From Toxonevra muliebris (lineage: Eukaryota > Arthropoda > Insecta > Diptera > Pallopteridae): 64,000 nt of DNA. Under the pieces are notes generated by a model. The model had not been told where the DNA came from. It ran no database searches and was given only the letters and a program-made list of their open reading frames with translations. Shown one piece after another: positions 10,641-20,415 of the stretch. The stretch is from positions 78,558,400 to 78,622,399 of the forward strand of contig OY829328.1 in the NCBI GenBank assembly GCA_963691655.1, written 5' to 3'. Position numbers and translations under genes: made by a program. Each line of letters begins with the position of its first letter. Positions within the stretch are counted from its first letter, which is position 1.

Positions 10641-12013
10641 AATCCAACAAAAATGCTGACAAAATAAGTTTGGGAAGGGCTGCAGATAACAAAAGTTTGG
10701 AGTAAGTAGTTTATGATAATTTTTATTGCGAGTAGAGTTAAACAATTTCAGTGTCTTTCCGAACCTGTAGGAAAAGATAGGAGTAAGCAATTTGTAGTAA
10801 ATTTTACTGAAAACAAAATACTTTGAGTATCTTCATAGGTTTGTGGAAGAAGCTATGAGTTGAGTAAATTGTTTATAATTAACTTTGGTGGAACTTTATG
10901 TAAATATCTATGGGGGCTCGTAGGAATTAGCTTATATGGGATATTGAAAGATTAAGAACTACCACTAAGATCACTGATGAGGAATTGTGGCGGATTCCGA
11001 AACGGCCGTCTGATTTGCCCGTCTCTATATACATTGTTGTTGTGATGACTACATTTGTTCATTAACCTGTTTATATATAACTTCAAATAACGAAATTTAC
11101 ATGAACTTAAGTCATGACTTTGAAAATTAACCTCTAGATTTAATTTTCATAGTCTCCTAAAAAACTATCATGATTAGAGCAAATAGTTTGTGGATCTTTG
11201 TGGGCTCCTATGAAAAGATAGTTAAGCGATATATAGTCAATTTTATTGGGGATACTCTGCAAAATACTTTGAGTACTTTGAGTACCTTTGAGGGTCTGTA
11301 GAGGAATATATAAGTAAGTAGTTTATAGACCATTTTGGTAGAAATACGAACAATAACTTTCAAAATCCTTGCAGGTTTGTAGTGATATATAAAAGTAAGA
11401 AATACATTCAGAAATATAATGAATATATTCATAACATGTAATCAACGGTTTCACAATATCGACAAATGTAAATATTATATAAATCAAGGTGTGCATCAAT
11501 TCAATGAATCGATGTTTGATGAACGATTTTCATCATATTGGTGAAGAAATTCATAATTTCTTCCATCAGGTAATTACAAAAATTTCTCTTACTGACTACT
11601 TGAACTAAATAACCATAGTAATAAAGAGGTAGAGTAGCGTAAAGAATTTTCCATAGAGTTAAGAAATTTCCATCATTAAATATACATAATTACATCCTTA
11701 TAATTTATTACTTGTTTATACCAGAATACATTTTATTTAAAATACATATATAATGGATTACTATATAGATTATTAACATTATTATGCCCCTGTGCAAATA
11801 TTATGTACTAATAATAATTATTATTATCAATTTGCTTATTATTATGACCACTCATTGCTGATCGAAAAAAAAACACAGTAGCGTTGAACAAACTCAGCCA
11901 GCAAGTTTCTTAAATAAATACACATATACATACCTATACATACATATACCGAATAGTATAAAAATAAACAAATAATAAAACAAAACAAAAATAAAACAAA
12001 ATGACCAACTTAC
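10641..12013. other. AT-rich stretch below exon 2; probable intron
   Basis: A weak local repeat of words such as TTTGTAGGAA and AGTACTTTGAGTA runs at about 10670-11400. No RING-coding or transmembrane-coding exon was seen on the minus strand. Since the goliath exon 2 donor is at 12013-12008, this is read as intron sequence. Confidence 0.5.
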
Positions 12014-12146
12014 TTATTTAAAGTGTTAACTGGACGCGAACCATTTCTACCCTGAATAATAGCGGCATCAATATCAATACCTCGATCAAGAATACGTGCC
12101 ATATCGATACCAATTTCCAGATAAGTTATCACAGCGGTAATATTAC
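12014..12146 (-). CDS. gol: goliath-family E3 ligase, exon 2 (end of the PA domain)
   Basis: Exon 2 follows an acceptor (CTTTTGACAG ending at 12147) and ends at a GTAAGT donor (12013-12008). Its 133 bases continue the exon 1 frame in phase 1. It encodes NITAVITYLEIGIDMARIL and then a segment ending GRNGSRPVNTLN, which matches the goliath region just before the transmembrane helix in layout and in many residues (family members read AVITY, then GRRGV and SLN). The next exon should supply the membrane helix and RING finger. Neither was found at lower coordinates, so they lie outside the window or were missed. Confidence 0.85.
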
Positions 12147-12319
12147 CTGTCAAAAGGTTAATAATATTATTATTTATATAAACAAAAAAAAAAAAAAAAA
12201 AAACAAAACAATATCAATTAACAATCAATAATCAATAATCTTTTTTATAATGATTATAAATTGCGCAGTTTCACCATCAATATCAATAATGGGAACTACA
12301 TAAATTTCAAGTGACTTAC

Positions 12320-12875
12320 GTTCTTTTCCTTTAATTTGCATTTTCTCCAAACTCATCACTGGTTTATCATTATAAATGATCACACCGGATGCTCCTTTCG
12401 CATAAACGTTCTTAACTTTCTCCTCAAATGTACAGCGACCACGCCGCACTAGCGCTATCCATGATTCACCGGCCGGTGGTGTCGATTCACCAAGTGTACC
12501 TTTAAGATTTGTAGTGCAGGCAGTATCATCCAGTACATCACCGGCATCGGTTATATGCACCACTTTTCCAAAAACCGTAAGTATTTTACCTTCACCATAA
12601 CGTCCTTTCTCCTCGTCAAAAGTGACTTTCTCTAGGCGATCACCATTTCTATAGCTATAATTTAGATAAGCATAATTATAGACATCCAAAACGATACGCT
12701 CTTCAGCCATTGATGCTAGGGTTTGTGTTGCATTCGCCGAGCGAAAATAACGTTCAAGATCCTGATTTGCTATAGACATGGCAGCGACAAATGTGGTCGT
12801 AGTTGTGGTTGAGGTCAAACGTAGACCGCCTAGCAGAAATAGGCAGGCCAGGAGTAAAAGTTCTTTGGAACACAT
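12320..12875 (-). CDS. gol: goliath-family E3 ubiquitin ligase, exon 1 (signal peptide and PA domain)
   Basis: The ATG at 12875-12873 has an AAAA context usual for flies. The first 30 or so residues form a signal peptide ([15 protein letters not shown]) followed by a threonine run. A protease-associated domain fills about residues 80-185, with the blocks [46 protein letters not shown] and [10 protein letters not shown]. Possible N-glycosylation sites are NAT and NYS. Goliath proteins are type I membrane RING E3 ligases of the endosomal system; the PA domain faces the lumen and takes part in substrate choice. The exon closes at a GTAAGT donor (12319-12314) in phase 1, and the 173-base intron leads to exon 2. 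A second in-frame donor is possible at 12274. Only about 229 codons are visible, so the gene is partial here. Confidence 0.9.
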
Positions 12876-13734
12876 TTTTATCGAATTTAGATTTTTAGAT
12901 TTTAGTGCTGGTGGTTGCAGAAAAAGTATCTTCTGCGGTTTTTAATGCTTTTATCTGTAGTTTTTTTTTTTTGTACAACGCTCTCTCTTTCTTTTTTCGT
13001 TCTTGTAGTTTATTGCTTTCTCGTTTTTTCGCTTCCGTTTTATTTTTTTATTTTTTAATATTTATTTCGTTTTAACCACGTTTTTAATCGTGTCGCGTAT
13101 TCTTTTCGTTATTATCTTTTGTTTTGACATTTATTTCTCTTTTTCTTCGTTTTTTCTTTTATAAATTTGAATCTATATCTTTTTTTTTAGTTTCTTTCTT
13201 CTTTTTCTTCTTTCTTGGAATTTTTTTTTAATATGTTTAATGTCGCACCTTTCGTTGTTCAATGTCACAAGTGTTCTGAAATTAAAAAATTAAAACAATT
13301 TCTTATTTAGTTGAGGTATACAATGTGTTTGCTATTTTGTGTGTGGTAAATTTCATTCACCGAACGTCTGTGTTCAATTCTTGTGATAAGATTTGACTTG
13401 TTGAAATCGTAATTTTAATTGCTTTTCAATAATAATTATACTTAAGTATTGTGCATAAACCCAGCAAGCGGAAAATTAACGAAAATCGTAATGAATTTGT
13501 TACAGTATATCTTTAGAAGTTTCGTTACGGTTACCGAGTATAGTAGAATAAGTATATTCGGCTCTTAGCAAACTAATATTTATTTAAACTTTTTCATGTT
13601 CAGAATCTAGAATTTCTCAGCGATTTCATTGTGAAAATTGATTCGATTCCGTAAAGATTTTACAATTTGATTTCGTAATCCATAATAAAGTGGATTAATT
13701 TGTTCATTTCTCACTACACCAGAGCCTCCCTACT
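12876..13734. other. upstream region of the goliath gene, no promoter motif assigned
   Basis: This lies 5' of the goliath ATG on the minus strand and should hold the 5' UTR and perhaps a splice junction or promoter. The plus strand shows a long pyrimidine-rich tract (about 12955-13260, TTTCTTTTTTC-type). No confident TATA box, initiator or upstream exon could be placed by eye. Confidence 0.4.
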
Positions 13735-14500
13735 AAAAATGGCTTTTTTTTTCAAAATTCGAAAAAAAAATTCGCTAAAAATTCGGAAAAAAAAATCGCT
13801 AAAAATTCGCAACTATTCCGGAATTACTTTTTCGAAATCGAAACGACTTTTTTTTGCTTCGTTATCCATTTTGATCGATAAGAAAGCAAAAATAAATCGT
13901 TACTGTTTCGTAAAAACAATTTCGGAATAGTTGCTAATTCTTAGACGACCTCGATAGCCTAGTGGATAGTGCACTAGACTTTCATCTGGGAGGTTCGGGT
14001 TCGATTCCCGTCTTCGTCTGGTGGTTAATTTTCATTACTTTCTTATATTCACTATCAATATGAAGTGTATGAGAATTATAAGATAGTGTACAAGTACACA
14101 CATTGGTTGGTAATGGCAAAACCACCAAGCCGATAAAAAATTGCCACACCGCCGTTCGGAATCGGCGTTAAACTGTAGGTCCAACTATGTGGTATCACAA
14201 TGGGCCGTTCAGGCCTAAGTGTGTCTCTCGACAGCCACTCCAACCTAACCTAACCTAATTCTTAGCGATTTTTTTTTCGAATTTCGATTGGCAGCTGTTT
14301 TCAGTACAAAATAATTACGAATCATTAGCGATTTTTCTTTCGAATTTCGATTGGCAGCTGTTTTTAGAAGGGAATAGTTGCGAATTCTTAGCGATTTTTT
14401 TCGAATTTCGATTGGCAGCCGTTTTCAGTAGAAAATAATTACGAATCATTAGCGATTTTTCTTTCGAATTTCGATTGGCAGCTGTTTTTAGTGGGGGGAA
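13735..14500. repeat. tandem repeat, about 61-bp unit, split by a SINE
   Basis: Units contain TTCGAATTTCGATTGGCAGC and AATTCTTAGCGATTTTT. At 14256-14500 four units alternate in two forms (one with TTTTCAGTA and AAATAATTACGAATC, one with TTTTTAGAAGGGAATAG), giving a repeat of about 122 bases. The segment at 13735-13944 holds related AAATTCGCTAAAAATTCG words and a GGAATAGTTGCTAATTCTTAG end, so the SINE at 13945-14255 landed inside the array. Confidence 0.75.
13945..14255 (+). mobile_element. tRNA-derived SINE (family 1), full-length copy
   Basis: The element is 311 bp and is flanked by a perfect 10-bp target duplication TAATTCTTAG (13935-13944 and 14256-14265). The head has RNA polymerase III promoter boxes: an A box like TAGCCTAGTGG (about 13958) and a B box GGTTCGATTCC (about 13999-14009), in a tRNA-like fold region. 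The body is unrelated to tRNA. The 3' end is CCAACCTAACCTAACC, a short CCTAA tail. The last 65 bases match the LINE 3' tail at about 786-855. Relatives lie at 33222-33376 and 49692-49902. Confidence 0.9.
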
Positions 14501-15490
14501 AATTGAGATGATAATTTTGTTTTGCTGGGTCTAATGATATTGGAGAAAATATGTATATGAATGTGTGTTTTCATTTGTCGGTAATATTGACTCAATTTTT
14601 TCTAATACAAATTCGGCAGGTTTCAAGGCATTCCCTTATTGTGTTTTACTCATCACACATGCCATTTTTAGAGTTCAGAAACTAGATGGAATCGTAAATA
14701 TTTGTACCGTAAGCCCCGGTTAATTGTCTTTCGCTTGATTGTACCAGGAATTTTAAGTTTCCAGTTCAAAAATTACTCAAATTCCAATTGAACCAGAGAT
14801 TGTACATTTTCATAGCTTTGAAGCTTAAACAAAGCATTAAAAATCGACATCACTTTGTTAGAGTGACTCAAGTTTATTAAGAACAACTTAAAATTCATAC
14901 AAATTGATTGCTAAATTTCAAAGCATTTAATTTCAACCATTAAACAAGATCCAAAGACGGACGGCGGGTTTTGAGTGTAAACGCAGTCCCTTGTTCGGTA
15001 AATATCTCATATATTATGTTCGTTCTACCTAGTAAGTACAATCCATTCAGATATCCATCCTGAAATTGAGCCGTTAGATACTGAATCTATTTACTATAGA
15101 CTTTTTTGTGATACAACATAACTACTTCTTGATATATCGAACTTTTAAAAGCTTCTCATAGAGAACTGAACTTAATTTTAGAGAAAAAATTAATTCAGAA
15201 AATGGTGTCCATGAAAAATTTGCCTTAGAGAGACCAAGTTCATTGAAATCTTGCTAAAATGTCTAATCTCAAATTCGGTGAAAATGTGTAAACTCTACTG
15301 GCAGATACTTAGACTAAAGTTCGCACTTACAATAGATTACACTGTACAACAAAATAGGACTTTAAAAGAGTATTTGAGTTGTAGCCCGGTTTCTCTGAAG
15401 TATTTTTGACTTCAGATCACATTTCTGTAAACATTTTGTTTGAGCGGAGTCAGAATTCGTGTATATTCGTAAAATTTTATTTTTGTAAAA
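14501..15490. other. AT-rich stretch, no gene seen
   Basis: No coding frame, RNA gene or repeat was recognised between the two neighbouring satellites. Confidence 0.5.
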
Positions 15491-16625
15491 ATTTTTGATA
15501 GACCTTCGGTTTTTGAAAATTTAATAAAGGGGGGGTCCATGGATAAACGTTTTTTGTTCTGCTTATTATTGCTTTTCTATGCGAACTATGAAATTTTAAA
15601 GGTTTTAAACAAAAAAAAAATTGTCATAAAAATTTTAATTTTTGGGTTTTTGAAAATTTGATAAAGGGGGGATCCATGGATGAAAAATTTATTTTCTGTT
15701 TATTTTTGCTTTTCTATGCGAACTATGAAATTTTAAAGCTTTTAAACAAAAAAAAAAAATTTCATAAAAATTTTAATTTTTGGGTTTTTGAAAATTTGAT
15801 AAAGGGGGAGTCCATGGATGCAAAATTTATTTTCTGTTTATTTTTGCTTTTCTATGCGAACTATGAAATTTTAAAGGTTTTAAGCAAAAAAAAAAAAATT
15901 TCATAAAAACTTTAATTTTTGGTTTTTTGAAAATTTGATAAAGGGGGGGGTCAATGGAGGAAAAATTTATTTTCTGTTTATTTTTGCTTTTCTATGCGAA
16001 CTATGAAATTTTTAAGGTTTTAAACAAAACAAAAATTCCAAAAAAATTTCAATTTTTCGTTTTTTGAAATTTCATGGATGAAAATTTTTTCCGTTCTTTT
16101 TTGCTTTTCTACACGAATTATGCAATTTTAAAGCGTTTTGGATGAAAAAAAAAATTCAAACAATTTGAATTTTTCGTGTATATTGATAGACCTTCGGTTT
16201 TTGGAAATTTGATAAGGGGAGGTTCATGGATGAAAAATGTTTTTCTGTTTATTTTTGCTTTTCTCTACGAATTATGCAACTTCAGGAGTTTTACATGAAA
16301 AAAATTGTTTAAACAATTTCAATTTTTCGTGTATATTGATAGGTTTTTGAAAATTTAATAAGGGGGGGTTCATGAATGAAAAATATTTTTTCTATTTTTT
16401 TTTTTGCTTTTCTACACGAATTATGTAATTTTAAAGCGTTTTGGATGAAAAAAAAAATTTTTTAAATTTCAGTTTTTTATGTATTTTGGTTGATCTTCGT
16501 TTTTTTTTTAATTTGATAAGGGGGGACCTCATGGATGAAAATTTTTTCCCCCCTTTTTTAGTGCTTTTCTACACGAATTATGTAATTTTAAGAGTTTTGA
16601 ATGAAAAAAAAAATTATCCATGAAT
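15491..16625. repeat. satellite, about 138-bp unit, eight copies
   Basis: Each unit carries GATAAAGGGGGG then TCCATGGATG, a GCTTTTCTATGCGAACTATG block (about 15571, 15709, 15847, 15986) or its variant with CTACACGAATTATG (about 16099, 16257, 16408, 16564), and a poly-A tract. The first four units are close copies and the last four more diverged. Because 138 is a multiple of three, the repeat is open in frame across units (15658-15906). The encoded hydrophobic peptide has no recognised family. Confidence 0.9.
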
Positions 16626-19035
16626 TCCCCTACCTTATCAAATTTTCAAAACGGAAAAACATTTTTTATAGATTCATGATCAGCGGCCAAAAATACCCCA
16701 GTTTTTTTTTAAGTACAGTGTTATTGTTGATACAATATGAACTTCGGGACTGAGCGATTTAAACCGTCTCATAAAATAATCTTAAATCAAATAAAGAAAA
16801 CTTAAATTGAGTTTTCTCTCTACAAAAAAATAAAATTAGAAAACGCGGATCCAAACTAAACTAAAGTAAAACTTTAAACTACGTTTAAAAGTATGAACTT
16901 AATTCATACCCATGCCTTCCTTATATACCTCCAAAAAGGTACAATAAACTCAAGTAACATGTAAACTCATACTTCAATAATATTCTGACCCTATTTTTGG
17001 ATATATATAATTACCTGATCAGCTGTTGATGATAATGTATTAAATTTTGACGTAATCACAATTAAATAAGGAAGCTCCAAAAATAAACTCTTAATTCGAA
17101 ACAAAAAATATAAAGGAAAAAAATAAACAATACATAATAATAATAACTGTGGAACGTGTTTTTAAGTAGTCTTAATTGTTAACAAGTTTTTGGTTGGTTG
17201 TTGTTATTGTTCTGGAAAAAAATTACAACAACAACAATATCACCGGTTTAACTTTATCAGTTAATTTCTTTCGAGCAAAGATTTTATTTGTTTTGCAAAA
17301 ATATTCATATTCTTTTAAATTCTAATTTTAAATTCTTTGCAAAAACAACAATACTTTATAATCATATATGAAAATTATAATGATGATGTTATCATGTATT
17401 TCAGTTTGAACATTTGTGTCATTGTTTATTTTTTTTTTTTTTTTGAATTTGTATTTTTTATCTTAATGTTTAAACAGAAGATAATAAATAATAAAAAGTT
17501 AGTAGTATTTAACCCTATTAGAGCTGAACTCGAATATATAGGCCTCTGCAGTGGTACCAGTGATTCAGTGTTTGTTCAGTAGCTGTGTTTCTTTTGCCGC
17601 GCATATAAGCTAACCATTGCAGTGACAAAAGAAACGCGCATCCATATAAGTTATAAAAATTCTTTTGTTTGTCTTTGCAACTGTCATTTTTCTTTTTTAT
17701 TTGTCTAGTGCTATATTCGCAATAAGTTAAATGGATTACACTTTTTATCCCGGTTTTAATTCTGGAATAGATATCTCCATGATCTAAGCGTATAGTGGAT
17801 TAAATCTTCTTACAAACATTTTTTAAAGCGGGTATCAGCGACAAAAGAAACACAGATAGTATTAGAGTCTATTCAATCCTACTGGGATATCATGATCTCA
17901 TATTATTTTCAATGTACAGTCATAGGTATGAATATGAAGTTTATTCAAAGTTATAAAGTCCTCAAACCACATTAGTTATAATTAATAATAACAAAAACCA
18001 AAAAGAAGCTGAATAAGATTTAAACTCACGCCCACAATCTTTCGACCACAATCCTTGGCGACCTAAACTTGGAGTTTAAGAACTTAAATAAATTAAAAAA
18101 AGAAAAAACAAAACACAAAAAGTTTTATGTTTATGATATACACTTAATTTGCTTTCATCTTTGTAGCAAACAGCTTATGAATTCATGTATAAAAATACAG
18201 TAATCCTTGCCTAATTGCAGCAGCAACTTTCTTATTGAATTAATCAAAGCAGTACTAAGTATTCGTTACAACTAACTGGGTATTACTGTATAAATGCACA
18301 TATGCATGTATACAATTAATAAAAACGCATTATAAAGAAATACTTGACAGCTGAATGGTGAATACCATACAAAAAATAAAAACAAATTGCACGCAGAAAA
18401 ACTGAAAACTGGAAAAACAAAAAAAAAAAATAAATAAAATGTATTACTGTCATGGAGCGACATAATATATTGAAATTAAAAAGTTGCGCTTGAAGGCGAT
18501 TAACTTTTTGGTTACTAACATTTTCGAATCAAAATGTCAGAGAGGCGGATAGGAGCTATAGATATTAAAACTGGTTCTTGTTGTTGTTGTTATTGTATTA
18601 AATTAAGTGACTTTTGTGCAATGCAGCACTGTGTGCATTTAGTATGCGTAATGCACAATTTTTTTTTACTATTATATATGTACAATAATGAATGCGAATA
18701 AAAATAAAAATGATATACCATTCAACTAGTTACAGTCTATGTATGGGTATGTAGGTAGGTATTCATTTTTACTTATTGCATATTAAAGTTTTCGCTGCTG
18801 TAGACAATATTCAATGTCAGACAGTTGTCGACGTTATTGTTGTTGTTCTCGTTTTTTTTTTAACATTATTTTTTTGTAATTCAAAATTTGTGGTATTATT
18901 AAACTATAATTTTTATTAGTTTTTATTCCGTTTTTTATTACTTAAATGAGGGAAATGTAGTAATTATTGTGGCATTTAAAAAAAAAATGTTATTGGTTAC
19001 GAAAATATTAAAGAAGAAATAGAATAAACTGTAGT
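16626..19035. other. AT-rich stretch with a possible foldback, no gene seen
   Basis: Inverted copies of GTGTTTCTTTTG occur at about 17586 and, in inverse form (CAAAAGAAAC), near 17624 and 17841. Together they suggest a decayed foldback element at about 17512-17870 whose outer arms read CTATTAGAGCT and AGTATTAGAGTCT. The rest is AT-rich with simple runs. No coding evidence was found. Confidence 0.4.
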
Positions 19036-20415
19036 CTTTCAATCACTGTTACCAGTAAAAACTATAAAGAAAAATTAAAGAAATTGAGCGAAAGTGAGAA
19101 GAATAACAGTGATTATACAATTTTTCAATCACTATTACTAGTTACTAACAGTGATTATAAAAATATTGAATGGAATTGGTGATTTTTCAATCACTGTTAC
19201 TAGCTACTAAGAGTGATTATAAAAATATTCAATGAAAGTGGTGCTTTTTCAATCACTGTTATTGGTGACTAACAGTGATTATAAAAATATTCAATGAAAA
19301 CAGTGATTTTTCAATCACTGTTATTGGTGACTAACAGTGATTATAAAAATATTGAGTGTTACTAGTTACTAACAGTGATTATAAAAATATTGAATGGAAG
19401 TGGGGATTTTTCAATCACTGTTACTAGTTACTAACAGTGATTATAAAAATATTGAATGGAAGTGGGGATTTTTCAATCACTATTACTACTTACTAACAGT
19501 GATTATAAAAATATTGACCTTAAGCGGGGATTTTTCAATCACTATTACTAGTTACTAACAGTGATTATAAAAATATTGAATGGAAGTGGGGATTTTTCAA
19601 TCACTATTACTACTTACTAACATTGATTATAAAAATATTGACCTTAAGCGGGGATTTTTCAATCACTGTTACTAGTTACTAACAGGAATTTAAAAAATAT
19701 TGAATAGAAACGGTAAATTTTCAATCACTGTTACTAGTTACTAATAGTGATTATAAAAATATTCAATGGAAGTGGTAATTTTTCAATCACTGTTACTAGT
19801 TATTAACATTAATTTTAAAAATATTGAATAGAAACAGTAATTTTCAATCACTGTTATTGGTGACTAACAGTGATTATAAAAATATTCAATGGAAGTGGCG
19901 ATTTTTCAATCACTGTTACTAGTTACTAACAGTGATTATAAAAATATTCAATGGAAGTGGTAATTTTTCAATCACTGTTACTAGTTATTAACAGTAATTA
20001 TAAAAATATTAAATGGAAGTGGTGATTTTTCAATCACTGTTACTAGTTACTAATAGTGATTCCAAAAATATTCAATGGAAGTTGTAATTTTTCAATCACT
20101 ATTACTAGTTACTAACAGTAATTTTAAAAATATTGAATAGAAACAGTAATTTTTCAATCACTGTTATTGGTGACTAACAGTGATTATAAAAATATTCAAT
20201 GGAAGTGGCGATTTTTCAATCACTGTTACTAGTTAATAACAGTGATTATAAAAATATTAAATGGAAGTGGTGATTTTTCAATCACTGTTACTAGTTACTA
20301 ACAGTGACTTTAAAAATATTGAATGGAAGTGGAGATTTTTCAATCACTATTACTACTTACCTACAGTGATTATAAAAATATTGACCTTAAGCGGGGATTT
20401 TTCAATCACTGTTAG
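19036..20415. repeat. hairpin satellite, about 62-bp unit, about 22 copies
   Basis: Each unit reads close to TTTTTCAATCACTGTTACTA then GTTACTAACAGTGATTATAA and AAATATTGAATGGAAGTGG. Within it AATCACTGTTA and TAACAGTGATT are perfect 11-base inverse partners separated by about eight bases, so every unit can form a stem-loop. Variant units (TTGGTGAC loop, CTACTTAC loop, TTGACCTTAAGCGGGG spacer) recur in blocks, a sign of unequal exchange. The ORF at 20261-20476 is an artefact of the repeat. Confidence 0.93.

Noticed and set aside
12225..12319. Read-through of goliath exon 1 to a stop at 12225
   Set aside because: A GTAAGT donor at 12319 and a matching exon 2 in the same phase explain the gene better; the second donor at 12274 is kept as a finding.
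13945..14020. Possible functional tRNA gene
   Set aside because: It has A and B boxes, but the acceptor stem does not close and the sequence continues into a SINE body with a target duplication.
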